64,000 nt of DNA, taken from CALOCN01 sp942491735 (GTDB lineage Bacteria > Eisenbacteria > RBG-16-71-46 > JABDJR01). The notes below the pieces were generated by a model, which saw only the letters and a program-made list of their open reading frames with translations, was not told the DNA's origin and did no database searches. Made by a program: the position numbers and the translations under genes. Positions 42,499-51,779 of the stretch are shown piece after piece. Positions within the stretch are counted from its first letter, which is position 1. Each line of letters opens with the position of its first letter. The stretch is from assembly GCA_942491735.1 (NCBI GenBank), contig CALOCN010000008.1, forward strand, positions 1-64,000, written 5' to 3'.

Positions 42499-44813
42499 CC
42501 TACCGGGTGCTCCTCCAGGTCCCGGATCCGCTCGCGCAGTCCCGGCACCCATCCTGTTTCGCCGAACACGGGAACTATGAAACGCTCCCGCGCGCGTGTG
42601 ATTCCGGTGAACAGCAACGCGGCCGCTCGCCGGCCCGCCGTTCCCGACGTTTCCTTGAGGTCATCCGCCCCCACCAGCAGCACGGTATGGAAGTCCATTC
42701 CCTTGGCGCTGTGAATGGTGGAGAGGGTCAACCGTTCCCGCTCAATGTCATAGGCCGCTTTCGAGGCGAAGTCCCTGGCCACCCACTCGGCCGGCAGTCC
42801 CCGCCCCATCAACTCCCGCTCCAGGGCCTCGGCCCAGTGCCCTTCCGGATGGGATTCCCGTTCGCGATCGCCGCCCGGTGAGAGGGTCCCTTGCCCGGCC
42901 GGCAAGGCCGCCAAGTCCTCTTCCCCCACCGGATCCAGGAAGCGGGGGTCTGCCGCGGTGCCCCATCGCGATGCCCGTAGACGCGCCGGGAAGTCCGGGA
43001 TGGCATGACGGTCGGTGTACAACACGGCCAACTGCGAAAGCGGCCGATCTTCCGCCTTGAACTCTGCCGCGATCTCCGAGATCAATCCCACCAGGTCGTC
43101 CAAACCGCCCATGTCCCGGATCTCCGGGATGGGGCCGGTGCGCCCCACATCTTCCGGGCGGGTCATCTCCAGGCGGTCCAACCCCATCTCCTTGCGCACG
43201 TCCGCATCCAGCACCGAGCGGGCCAAGGCGTAGATGGGCGCGGTGTTCCGGTAGCAATCCACGAGGTGTTCCACCTCGAAGTCCCGCATGGGGGACAGGT
43301 TGTCCGTGCTCCACCGCTGATAGATGTCCTGGGCGGGATCGCAGACCAGGGTGATCTCTCCGCCGTCGGCAAGCAGACGCACCAGGACCTCGATCATACG
43401 CCGGCTCATGTCCTGGCCTTCGTCGACCAGGATCAGGTCGTACTCGGGAAGGTCGTCCCGGCGGGCCATCTCGGCCAGGACCCGGGTCTCCAGACCTTCG
43501 TAGAACGCAGCACCTCGATCGTGGATGTCGCCCAGCTCCAGCAACCGGCTCAACAGGTCGTGGTAATGATCCACGGTGAGGCGTTCGTTGTCCGGTACCA
43601 GGCCCCGGTGGGTGAACGCCTGATGCAGGTAGGAAGCCAGACTGGAGTTGTAACAGGTGAAGAGCACCCGGGCGTCCGGCTTCTCGGTGAGCCAGTACCG
43701 GGCGCGGGAGATGAGAAAGACCGTCTTGCCGCTCCCGGCCGGGCCGTAGACCAACGTGCGGGGCGAGGCCAGTTCCCGGGCCATGCGCTCCTGTTTGGGA
43801 TCCAGGGTGAACCCGGGCACGGCCGGCGCGTTGGCCGGAACGCCGATGGGTGGCGCCTCCGCGGACAACGGACTCCCGTGCGACTCGGACCCGGCGGCGG
43901 AACGCGGGAGTTCGACGATCTCGAGTCCCGGTCGAACGGGCTCGGAATCCCCCTCATCCCCAACCGCCTCTTCGTCATCCCGCTCGAACCCGGCGTAGTC
44001 CCCTTCGTCGTCAACCTCCTCCCCTTCTTCCACCTCATCCCACGCCTCGTCCTCGTCCTCTTCTTCCAGCACCAACACCCCACCCGTCTCTTCCTCCACC
44101 TCCACCTCTTCCTCCTCGGTCACCCACTCCTCCCAGCCGTCATCCCGGAAGTCGAAGAAATGCAACTGCGGCTCGATGGCCACCCGAACCCGCTCCACCA
44201 GATCCTCGTCCAGCCGGAACGGGAACCGGTGCACGTACATCCGGGCCAGGATCCGCTGCGCCGCCTTCTCGGCCGGCTCCCCTTCCAGCTCCATCTCGTC
44301 GCGGGTCAGCACCCGCTCGGCCACGAACGGCGAGTCCGGTCCGGCCCGACGCGACAGCGCCCGCGCATCCGCGCGCGACAGGTTCGGGGTGATGATCCCG
44401 GCGTTCACCGGCAACACCAGGTTCCCGGCGAACATGCCGTCGGGATGCGCCAATCCGGGGGTGCGGCGAAACAGCTCCACCAGGGACAGGGCCCCGTCCC
44501 GCGCTTCCCGCCCCGGGGCCGGTTGACGCTGGGTCTCGCCCCCCGGACCGGCCACGGTGACCGAGCTCTTCCCCATCCGTTTCACCGAATCGGGAAGCCA
44601 GTCCCGCACTTCCAATACCAGCAGGGCGAACCGAGGCCCCAGGGCGACAAAAGTGGGTTTGGCCGGGCGGCCCTTGCCGCGGGGAATCTCCGGGCGATAC
44701 CAGACCAGGTGGTCGTCGTGGGGAAGCAGGTGGCGTTTGAGGAACGCGAACACACGTTCCTCGCCCAGGGTGGGGGTCTTCCCGGTCAGCGTGGAAGGAA
44801 TGAGGCGCGCCAT
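42495..44813 (-). CDS. NERD-domain UvrD-like DNA helicase with a long acidic linker
   Basis: The 772-residue protein starts with a NERD-like nuclease-related region (GEERVFAFLKRHLLP, RFALLVLEVRDWLP). Superfamily 1 helicase motifs follow: Walker A GPAGSGKT (357-364), DEGQD (464-468), DPAQDIYQRWS, and C-terminal STIHSAKGMDFHTVLLVG. Between them, residues about 224-291 are extremely rich in Glu and Asp. It is probably a cytosolic ATP-dependent helicase in DNA repair or defence. NERD helicases occur near defence genes, but no other defence gene is close here. The gene is followed by, and overlaps, the rhodanese gene. Confidence 0.85.
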   Translation of the reverse strand: MARLIPSTLTGKTPTLGEERVFAFLKRHLLPHDDHLVWYRPEIPRGKGRPAKPTFVALGPRFALLVLEVRDWLPDSVKRMGKSSVTVAGPGGETQRQPAPGREARDGALSLVELFRRTPGLAHPDGMFAGNLVLPVNAGIITPNLSRADARALSRRAGPDSPFVAERVLTRDEMELEGEPAEKAAQRILARMYVHRFPFRLDEDLVERVRVAIEPQLHFFDFRDDGWEEWVTEEEEVEVEEETGGVLVLEEEDEDEAWDEVEEGEEVDDEGDYAGFERDDEEAVGDEGDSEPVRPGLEIVELPRSAAGSESHGSPLSAEAPPIGVPANAPAVPGFTLDPKQERMARELASPRTLVYGPAGSGKTVFLISRARYWLTEKPDARVLFTCYNSSLASYLHQAFTHRGLVPDNERLTVDHYHDLLSRLLELGDIHDRGAAFYEGLETRVLAEMARRDDLPEYDLILVDEGQDMSRRMIEVLVRLLADGGEITLVCDPAQDIYQRWSTDNLSPMRDFEVEHLVDCYRNTAPIYALARSVLDADVRKEMGLDRLEMTRPEDVGRTGPIPEIRDMGGLDDLVGLISEIAAEFKAEDRPLSQLAVLYTDRHAIPDFPARLRASRWGTAADPRFLDPVGEEDLAALPAGQGTLSPGGDRERESHPEGHWAEALERELMGRGLPAEWVARDFASKAAYDIERERLTLSTIHSAKGMDFHTVLLVGADDLKETSGTAGRRAAALLFTGITRARERFIVPVFGETGWVPGLRERIRDLEEHPVG

Positions 44814-44882
44814 GGGAGCGACGATACCTCCCGGGGACGGGGATGTCAGGTAGGAACGGTCAAACCGGCCCGCGCCACACTC

Positions 44883-46106
44883 CTATGAGATGAGCGGGTC
44901 CAGCACGTCCCGGAGCCGGCTCAGCTCGGCATCCGTGTTGTAGTGCGAGAGGCTGATCCGCACCACGCCCTTGTACTGGAGCAGATCCAGGGCATCCAGG
45001 AGACGCACCGCATAGAAGTGCCCCCACCGGATCCCGATGCTCTTCTCGTCCACCGCCTTGACCAGGTCTTCCGGGTCGGTCTCGTCGACCAGGAACGAGA
45101 CGATGGGCACCCGCTCCTCGGCGCTGCGGGGGTCGGCATCGCCGATCACCTGCACCCGCGGCTTGGAGGCCAGGTAGGACAGCAGATCCTGGGTCAGCTT
45201 GGTCTCGTGCTGCTGGATCCCCTTGAACGCCTTGGTCAGCGCGTCCTTGAGCGGTCCGTCGAAGGTGAGGCTGATCGCCCGGTAGTACTTCTCGAGTCCG
45301 GCCAATCCGGCCGCGCTCTCATAGGGGAACGCGCCCAGCTCGAACTTCCCGGGGATCTTGTCGTCGTCGTAGAAGAAGTGGTTCCACTTGGGCATCTTGG
45401 TCAGGAGGTCGGCCTTGCCGTACAGCACGCCCATATGGGGGCCGTAGGCCTTGTACGCGGAGTACGCGTAGAAGTCGACGCCCAACTCCGAGACATCCAC
45501 CATGCGGTGCGGGACGTGTCCCACCCCATCCACACACACCAACGCACCCACGCTGTGGGCAAAGTTGACGATCTGCTTGATGGGCATGATGTTGCCGAGG
45601 ATGTTGCTCGAGTGGTGCACGGCGATCATCTTGGTCTTGTCGCTGAGCATCTCGGTGAGCTGGCTCAGATCGAAGGTAAGCGTCTCCGGATCGATCTCCC
45701 ACATGCGGACCACGACTCCGAAGTCCTGCAGGTACTCCCAGCACCCGGCGTTCGCCTCGTGCTCGGCCTGCGAGACGATGACCTCGTCCCCTTCGCCCCA
45801 CTCGGCGCTCAGGGTGAGCGCGAGCATGCGCAGGAGCTGGCTGGTCGAGGCGCCGAAGATGACCTCGTCCGGCCGGGCGCCAATGAGCTCGGCGGCCAGG
45901 CGACGTCCCGCTTCGGTGGCCTCGGCGGCCTTCTGGGAGATCTCGTAGCTGGCCCCGTGCTGGACATTGCTGTGGATCAGGTAATCCCTCACGGCATCCG
46001 CGACCTGGAGCGGAACCTGGGTTCCGCCGGCGTTGTCCATGAAGATCCAAGGGGTGCTGGAAAGGGCAGGGAACTGCCCCCTCGCGAGCGACACGTCGAG
46101 GGCCAT
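44883..46106 (-). CDS. Class V aminotransferase / cysteine-desulfurase-like protein
   Basis: The 407-residue protein matches the fold type I class V family. It has SQAEHEANAGCWEYL, the Asp site VCVDGVGHVPHRMVD, and the PLP-lysine region AYSAYKAYGPHMG (Lys219). It begins with WIFMDNAGGTQVPLQVADA. Family members release sulfur from cysteine or act on related amino acids; the exact reaction is not evident, and the mobile Cys loop of SufS is not clear. AGGAG lies about 10 bases before the chosen ATG. Upstream ATGs exist but lack a ribosome site. It is divergent from the GAF gene over a 394-base gap. Confidence 0.87.
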   Translation of the reverse strand: MALDVSLARGQFPALSSTPWIFMDNAGGTQVPLQVADAVRDYLIHSNVQHGASYEISQKAAEATEAGRRLAAELIGARPDEVIFGASTSQLLRMLALTLSAEWGEGDEVIVSQAEHEANAGCWEYLQDFGVVVRMWEIDPETLTFDLSQLTEMLSDKTKMIAVHHSSNILGNIMPIKQIVNFAHSVGALVCVDGVGHVPHRMVDVSELGVDFYAYSAYKAYGPHMGVLYGKADLLTKMPKWNHFFYDDDKIPGKFELGAFPYESAAGLAGLEKYYRAISLTFDGPLKDALTKAFKGIQQHETKLTQDLLSYLASKPRVQVIGDADPRSAEERVPIVSFLVDETDPEDLVKAVDEKSIGIRWGHFYAVRLLDALDLLQYKGVVRISLSHYNTDAELSRLRDVLDPLIS

Positions 46107-46500
46107 CGAACCGGGTCTCCTCTGCAGAGTGGTAGGCATGGGGCACCGGGGCTTTCGGGGCATCCGCCCCAAACCGTGGATTGTTGCCGTTAACGCCCGT
46201 AATTCGTATTCGGACAAGGAGTTCCGCTGCCAACTGCGCCGAAAGGCGGGGCAGGGGGGAGGTAGTGTACCAGAATCCGCGCAGCCTGCAAGGCCGGGGA
46301 CCCCGGCCAGGACCCACTATTGCGAAATGCGTACCGGGCTGCAATCCAGGTTGAATTCGCTACTCCCAGATCCCCTCTGGACCCTCCAACACTCAACCCA
46401 ACCCGCGCCAAGCCGAAAACCGGAGGGAGAGTAGCCCTCGAGGATCGGGGGCTCGGTCCCGGGTGTCACCGGGATCAGGCGTTTCCCTGTGGAGGTCGAC
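46107..46500. other. Divergent intergenic region
   Basis: This 394-base gap must contain promoters for the aminotransferase and the GAF/histidine-kinase operon. I see one strong dyad, GGCCGGGG and CCCCGGCC around a single A (46292-46308), possibly an operator or a hairpin. The small open frames in this gap are not convincing genes. Confidence 0.5.
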
Positions 46501-46974
46501 ATGGACGGTGATCGCGTCGTCGAAGAGCTGACGCGCCAGGCAAAATCCGGCCTGGGCTTCAATGAACTGCTGACCGAAGCGGTCCGGCTGGTACACGAGT
46601 CCGGAGACCGCTTCCATTGGACCGGGATCTACGAACTGTTTCCCGACGACATCCTGCGTCTGGGACCGTTCATCGGCGCCCCCACCGATCACGTGTTCAT
46701 CGGGGTGGGCAAGGGGGTGTGCGGTACCGCGGTCGCCGAGGGTCGCAACATGAACATTCCCGATGTCAGGGCCTGCGACAACTACCTGGCCTGCAGCAAC
46801 GAGACCAGTTCGGAACTGGTGGTGTTGATCCGCAGCGGTGACGTCATCCACGGGCAGATCGACATCGACAGCCATGACGTGGACGCTTTCGGCGGCGACA
46901 CCGAAACCGAAGTCCAGAAGGTGGCCGACTACCTCGCGGATCTCTACGAGCTTCGCCTCGAGGGTGCGGCCTGA
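46501..46974 (+). CDS. GAF-domain protein resembling free methionine-R-sulfoxide reductase
   Basis: The 157-residue protein is a single GAF domain. It shares motifs with free Met-R-sulfoxide reductases such as E. coli MsrC: DILRLGPFIGAPTDHVF, GKGVCGTAVAEG (Cys74), NYLACSNETSSELVV (Cys98) and DIDSHDVDAF. Cys98 aligns with the catalytic cysteine position and Cys74 with a resolving one. The third cysteine of MsrC has no equivalent here, and an extra Cys92 occurs. Activity is therefore uncertain; a redox-sensing role is possible. GGAGG lies 5 bases before the ATG. It is followed three bases later by the histidine kinase gene. Confidence 0.8.
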   Translation: MDGDRVVEELTRQAKSGLGFNELLTEAVRLVHESGDRFHWTGIYELFPDDILRLGPFIGAPTDHVFIGVGKGVCGTAVAEGRNMNIPDVRACDNYLACSNETSSELVVLIRSGDVIHGQIDIDSHDVDAFGGDTETEVQKVADYLADLYELRLEGAA

Positions 46975-46977
46975 TAC

Positions 46978-48987
46978 ATGGAGGTTCGCCCGTCCGGCTC
47001 TCCCCATGATCTGAAGGGCCCCGAGGCACTGACCGCGGTCGCCGCGGCATCCACCGTGGATGCCATGGCCAACACCGTCCTGCCTCTGGTCTGCGCCCGG
47101 CTCCAGGCGGAGGAGGCGCGGGTGGTGCTGTTCGATGAACGCCGCCAGTCACGGACATCCTGGAGTTCGCGGGGTCTGGACGAGAACACCCCCGATCCCT
47201 GGCAGGCGTTCCTGGGACCCCTCAGCGAAGCCTGCCGCGAATCGGCCCGGGTGGTGACCGATGAAGGATCCGCCCGGGGCCAGAGCCTGCTCTGGATCTC
47301 GGTTCCGGTCCTGGACGGCGACTCCTGCATCGGGAGCCTGCTCGGGGGATTCACGCCGGGGACCACCGAGCCCAACACCGCCGACCGGCTCATGTGTTGG
47401 GCCACCATTCTCGCGGTGAAGGTCAAGGAGCTAAAGGCCTCGGCCCGGGCCCGACACGATCAGATCCGCTCCAACGGCTGGTTCCGGACCATGGATTCCC
47501 AGATCCGCATCCTCGAGCGCGAGCGGCAGAAGCTATCCTCCCTGGTCAACCAGAGCGATGCCGCGGTCTTTGTGGCCCGGCACGACGGCTCCCTCTCCTG
47601 GGTCAATGCCGCCATGGCGGCGCGCTACGGGAACGGTGACGCATCCAGCCTGGCCCACGGCGGCTGCCGGGTCATTTGCGGCGCCAACGGAACCCCCTGC
47701 GGCGACTGCCCGGTGCGCACGGTGACCGGAAGCAGCGAGATGCTCCATCAGGAGCGCACCGAGACCCGCGACGGCGAACTGCGACATCTCTACCTCTCGG
47801 CCTTTCCCATCCGGACGCCGGAAGGCGCGGTGGACGAGGTCATGGTCATGATCCAGGACCTCACCGACCTGGAGACCCTGCGCCGCTCGGAAGCCCGCTA
47901 CCATCGCCTTTTCGAACGGAGCGCGGACGCCATGGTCATGGCGGATCCGGCGACCCTGGACATCGTCATGGCCAATCGGGCGGCGCGTGTCCTGCTGGGT
48001 CTGGGACAGGCCATCGAGCCGGGAACCAGCGTGCTCTCGGTCCACCCCGAGCGGACCCGGGCCGAGATGCGGGAGCGCTATGGCCGTCTCCGCGAAGGAA
48101 CCCCCCTGGAGAACGTCGAGGTCGAGGTCCTGGCCGGTGACGGATCCACCCTGACCTGCAACGCCTGTGGGGGCCTGTTCGACCTGGACGGGACCGACGC
48201 GGTCCTGGTCGAGTTCCGCGACGTGACCCAGGTCCGCAAGCTCCAGGCCGAGCTGGCCCGGGCCGACCATCTGATCACCCTCGGCACCATGAACGCGGGC
48301 ATCGCCCACGAGTTCAAGAACCGCCTGGCCCCGCTGCGCGCCTTTGCCCAGCTCATTACCATGCGTGCGCCCAGCCAGGAGAAGCTCCAGACCTACTCCC
48401 CCATGATCATCCAGGAGATCGATCGGCTCACCGTGCTGGTCAAGGACATCCTGGACTACGCACGCCCCCAGGACCCGCAGCAGCAGACCATCGACCTCGC
48501 CGAGGTGGTGCGGGGTCTGGCCGCCGAGTTCGTGCGTGAGTTCCGACACACCATGAAGGAGACCGAGGTCCACTGCACGGCCGACATCGCCAGTGAGCCC
48601 ATTCCGGTCATCGCGGACGAGGAGCAGATCCGGCGGGTCTTTCTCAATCTCTTCAAGAACAGCCTCGAGGCCGGTTCCAGCTGTGACCGGGACGCAACGA
48701 TTCGCATTGCGGTCACCGCACGGGGGGACCGCGCGGTGGTTCGACTGGAGGACACAGGATGCGGCATGAGCGAGACCACGCTGAACCGGATCTTCGATCC
48801 CTTCTTCACGACCAAGGGGCCCCGTGGAACGGGTCTCGGCATGTGTATCGTGAAGTCGCTCATCGAGGCCAACGACGGCACGATCACGGTGACCAGTCGT
48901 GCGGAGGAAGGTACGCGGGTGGACCTGAGCTTCCCCATCCGGGAGCCGGGCCGGATCCCCGAGACCTCCTCCAGGGATGCGGCATGA
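46978..48987 (+). CDS. Soluble sensor histidine kinase with GAF and two PAS domains
   Basis: The 669-residue protein lacks membrane segments. A GAF-like region spans about 20-155. A coiled linker leads to a first PAS (about 188-298) holding a four-cysteine cluster, Cys230, 234, 241 and 244 (GGCRVICGANGTPCGDCPV). A second PAS (305-420) has CNAC. The HisKA motif GIAHEFKNRLAP has His444. The HATPase has NLFKNSLEAG, DTGCGMSE and GTGLGMCIVKSLIE. The cluster suggests iron-sulfur, zinc or thiol redox sensing, an inference from similar PAS domains. It is translationally coupled (ATGA overlap) with the receiver gene, so the pair probably signals together. Confidence 0.93.
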   Translation: MEVRPSGSPHDLKGPEALTAVAAASTVDAMANTVLPLVCARLQAEEARVVLFDERRQSRTSWSSRGLDENTPDPWQAFLGPLSEACRESARVVTDEGSARGQSLLWISVPVLDGDSCIGSLLGGFTPGTTEPNTADRLMCWATILAVKVKELKASARARHDQIRSNGWFRTMDSQIRILERERQKLSSLVNQSDAAVFVARHDGSLSWVNAAMAARYGNGDASSLAHGGCRVICGANGTPCGDCPVRTVTGSSEMLHQERTETRDGELRHLYLSAFPIRTPEGAVDEVMVMIQDLTDLETLRRSEARYHRLFERSADAMVMADPATLDIVMANRAARVLLGLGQAIEPGTSVLSVHPERTRAEMRERYGRLREGTPLENVEVEVLAGDGSTLTCNACGGLFDLDGTDAVLVEFRDVTQVRKLQAELARADHLITLGTMNAGIAHEFKNRLAPLRAFAQLITMRAPSQEKLQTYSPMIIQEIDRLTVLVKDILDYARPQDPQQQTIDLAEVVRGLAAEFVREFRHTMKETEVHCTADIASEPIPVIADEEQIRRVFLNLFKNSLEAGSSCDRDATIRIAVTARGDRAVVRLEDTGCGMSETTLNRIFDPFFTTKGPRGTGLGMCIVKSLIEANDGTITVTSRAEEGTRVDLSFPIREPGRIPETSSRDAA

Positions 48988-49352
48988 TCCCGCGCATCCT
49001 GATCATCGAGGACGAGCCGGCCATGCGGCTTCTGGTCCAGGACTATCTGGAGTTCCTGGGGTACGAGGTCATGCCGGCCGAGGACGGCACCACCGCCCTG
49101 GCCCTGGCCGCCGGCAACACCTTCGCCCTGGCCTTCGTCGACATCAACCTGCCCGACATCAGTGGGGACGAAGTGATGCGGCGCATGCGCGCGCGGGGAG
49201 ACGCCACCCCCATGGTGGTCATGAGCGGGAACCTGCGGGAGTCCTACGCCGACCAGATCGCCGATCTCAGCGTGAGCGAGGTGCTGGAGAAGCCGGTGGA
49301 TCTCACCGAGATCGAACGGGTCGTGGTCGGCCTCGTCGGGACCGCGAGCTAG
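48984..49352 (+). CDS. Stand-alone receiver-domain response regulator
   Basis: The 122-residue protein is only a receiver domain: LIIEDEPAMR with the acidic pair, phosphoacceptor Asp53 in FVDINLPD, the Ser in VVMSGN and the Lys in LEKPVD. There is no DNA-binding or enzymatic output domain, so it must act by protein contact, like CheY-type regulators. It overlaps the kinase gene by four bases and is its probable substrate. It converges with the following gene over a 23-base gap. Confidence 0.93.
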   Translation: MIPRILIIEDEPAMRLLVQDYLEFLGYEVMPAEDGTTALALAAGNTFALAFVDINLPDISGDEVMRRMRARGDATPMVVMSGNLRESYADQIADLSVSEVLEKPVDLTEIERVVVGLVGTAS

Positions 49353-49375
49353 ACGCGTTCGCGCCCCGCGCCGAA

Positions 49376-50404
49376 CTAGTTCCCGCGATTGCCTTCCCAG
49401 GGAGCGAACTGGCTGTCCCCCTCCGGCCCACGCGGTGTCTCCTGCGGACGATCGCCGATCCGGCGATTCCCCGGAACCACGGTGGGATCGGCACCCGGCG
49501 GCAACTGGCCCCGGGCTTCCGGATGCATGGTGTCCAGGCCGGCGAAGATGCGGTCCGAGGTGAGGTCGCTCTCGAGCATGCGAATGACTTCGGTCACCAC
49601 CTCCCCGGCGTCCCCACCGGAGTAGCGGGCGTACACCCCCACCGTCTTGCCCAGTTGCTCCAGCTCCGGGCCCCGGATTCCGTGGCTCCAGGCCTGGCTG
49701 ACCAGATCCATGGAACGATCGGGATCCACGCCGGAGGCCGACAACACACCCATGGCCAACAGGGGTGCCTGGACCGAGTTCAAGGGGGCACTGTCGCCCC
49801 GGGCCAGCGACAGGGCCCGGTCGAATACCTCGATGGGTACCCCGACCTGGATCGCGTAGGCCCCATGATCCACCGCCTTGAGACGCGAGTCCCGGTCGAG
49901 TTCCTGGGCGGGGAAGGCGGCGTCGATCAGGACCGCCGCGTCCTTGAGACGGATCTCCAGGGCTCCCACCGCAGCTTCCACGCGGGGGGACGGAACATGC
50001 TTGGCCATCCCCTGCAGGTACCGGCTGAGCACCGGGTCCACCGGCAAATCGGAGGCGGCGACGCGACCCAACCGCCCCACCGCGATGAGGAGGTCGGCCG
50101 GCGGATACTCGTTCTCACCCGCCCGATGGAGAAACTCGGAGAGGGCGTCGGGGGATACTCCCTTGGCCACGGCGGCGTGGCTGGCGCGGGAGAGATCGGA
50201 AGAGAGCGGCGAGGCGGCATACAGGCTGAGGGCCGCATCGAGCATCGTGGCCGCTTCGGCCGGGTTGGCTTCCGCGGACCGGGCAAATACCGGATCGGCG
50301 GTTTCGCCAACCGAGGGAGCAAGGGTGCCTGCGACGTACACGCCGGCAACGAGCGCGGCGAGCGCAAACCGGCTGATTCGTAGCGTGCCTAGCAGGTGAT
50401 ACAT
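49376..50404 (-). CDS. Secreted alpha-helical protein of unknown function
   Basis: The 342-residue product has a hydrophobic N-terminal segment (FALAALVAGVYVAGTLAP) that could be a signal peptide or anchor. The remainder is helical with repeated Ala/Leu segments (ALEIRLKDAAVLIDAAFPA, LLIAVGRLGRVAASD), like a helical repeat fold. The last 40 residues are Pro- and Gly-rich and probably flexible. AGGAGG lies 9 bases before the ATG. It is the last gene after the ECF sigma set, 76 bases downstream of the barrel gene, and probably belongs to the same response. Confidence 0.7.
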   Translation of the reverse strand: MYHLLGTLRISRFALAALVAGVYVAGTLAPSVGETADPVFARSAEANPAEAATMLDAALSLYAASPLSSDLSRASHAAVAKGVSPDALSEFLHRAGENEYPPADLLIAVGRLGRVAASDLPVDPVLSRYLQGMAKHVPSPRVEAAVGALEIRLKDAAVLIDAAFPAQELDRDSRLKAVDHGAYAIQVGVPIEVFDRALSLARGDSAPLNSVQAPLLAMGVLSASGVDPDRSMDLVSQAWSHGIRGPELEQLGKTVGVYARYSGGDAGEVVTEVIRMLESDLTSDRIFAGLDTMHPEARGQLPPGADPTVVPGNRRIGDRPQETPRGPEGDSQFAPWEGNRGN

Positions 50405-50480
50405 ACGATGAGTCCTCCTGAAACGATTCCATGCGTACCAACAGGGTTGGACGGGTTTCCGGCCATTGCGTTACGTCCCG

Positions 50481-51779
50481 TCATTGATAGGTTCCCGGGC
50501 TGCCGATGGTGATCACCCCGTTTTCGCCCCCGTACCCATCGGATTCGTACCGCGGGGCATCCTGGGGGGTGACCCAGTTTCCGTCCACGATAAAGGCATA
50601 GCGATAGATTCCCGGCTCCAGGGGAATCACGGTCTCCCAGACCCCGTCCTTGTTGGGTCCAGAAAGCGGGTGGCGCCCGTCTGCCCAGGCGTTGAACCCG
50701 CCAACCAGGGAGACCTCGGCCGCCTCGGGGGCCCGGAAACGAAACCGGATCCCGCTTCCCGCATCCGCGGGTCGCATCGGCGAGTCCACCAGGAGGTGGG
50801 GGCCCGAGCGCACCGAAGGAGGCTCGACCAGGTCCAGGGAGAATCCGATCGAGAACCGGGACTGATTGAACCCGAACACCGGATTGCTGGACGACTGCCG
50901 GATCCAGCTCCCGTCGGCGAAGAGGCGCATGCGGGAGTTGATGGGACGTCCCAGGGTAAAGCCGAACTGAAGGGTTTCGTCTTCCCGCAGCACCGAAACG
51001 AGTTCGATGCTCTTCCCGTTCACCTGGAAGTACTGGAACGTGTCGTAGCTGCGGCGCCCGAACACCGCGTAGGCGGAGAGCGACATGCGGGCAAAGAGGG
51101 GGCTCTGGCTGCGCAGCGACAGCACGGGCCCGCGGTACCCCGCCGCCTCGGCATTGGACTCGTTGCGGCGGAACAGTCCCTCCGCGGTCAGCATGGTCTT
51201 TCCGATCTGCCGGGTCGCGGCGAGACCGACATCCAGCATGGCGTGGGTTTCGCCCCGGCCGTCGCCCGCGGTGGCACGGGAGGGATAGAGGCTCCGGTTG
51301 TAGTTCGCGCTGGTGGCGAGGATCCAGTTGTCCGAGGCCACCCAGCCCAGCCGCAGGCTCCCCCCCACCCGGTCCATATCGTAGAGAGGAAGGCTCTCGC
51401 GCCGGAACTGCCAGCCGGAAACACCGCCATCCACCATGAACCGGGAGGAGAGGCGACGACGAAAGCTCGCGGCCAGGCGTACGTCGGTATCGTCCCCGTC
51501 GACATCGGTGCCGTAGGCGGTCGAGGCGAGGCTCCCCGAGAGGTCCAGTCGATTGGCGCCGCGCAGCCAGGTCAGGCTGGCCCGCGTGGCCCCGCTGTAG
51601 AAGCCCTCGGCCACGGTGACCGGAGCGCCGAAGCGGGCGGCGTCGGCCAGTACCTGGTCGTCATAACCTCCGGTGAAGTCCAGGGTCCAGCGCCCCAGGG
51701 TGGCGGCATGGCCTTCCTGGACAGGGAATCCCGCGACGACCAGAACCGCGAGAACGACAACGAGCCGAGCCGTACTCAG
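50481..51779 (-). CDS. Outer-membrane barrel with C-terminal E-set (AMPK-beta/CBM48-like) domain, probable CTG start
   Basis: About 432 residues. The first part is a predicted barrel (30-318: strands such as GSLRLGWVASDNWILATSA and LFADGSWIRQ). Residues about 343-427 match the glycogen-recognition E-set fold: VSLVGGFNAWADGRHPL, GVWETVIPLEPGIYRYAFIV and DGNWVTP. A CTG at 51779-51777, overlapping the upstream TGA as CTGA, would give a good signal peptide (STARLVVVLAVLVV). The next alternative is TTG at 51851, which overlaps the upstream gene by 76 bases. The same E-set domain occurs in the anti-sigma protein encoded just upstream. Ligand unknown; starch- or glycan-binding is an inference. Confidence 0.7.
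   Translation of the reverse strand: MSTARLVVVLAVLVVAGFPVQEGHAATLGRWTLDFTGGYDDQVLADAARFGAPVTVAEGFYSGATRASLTWLRGANRLDLSGSLASTAYGTDVDGDDTDVRLAASFRRRLSSRFMVDGGVSGWQFRRESLPLYDMDRVGGSLRLGWVASDNWILATSANYNRSLYPSRATAGDGRGETHAMLDVGLAATRQIGKTMLTAEGLFRRNESNAEAAGYRGPVLSLRSQSPLFARMSLSAYAVFGRRSYDTFQYFQVNGKSIELVSVLREDETLQFGFTLGRPINSRMRLFADGSWIRQSSSNPVFGFNQSRFSIGFSLDLVEPPSVRSGPHLLVDSPMRPADAGSGIRFRFRAPEAAEVSLVGGFNAWADGRHPLSGPNKDGVWETVIPLEPGIYRYAFIVDGNWVTPQDAPRYESDGYGGENGVITIGSPGTYQ

Noticed and set aside
42495..44813. NERD helicase as part of an anti-phage defence island
   Set aside because: No companion nuclease, methyltransferase or other defence gene lies within several kilobases; the helicase is kept as a stand-alone finding.
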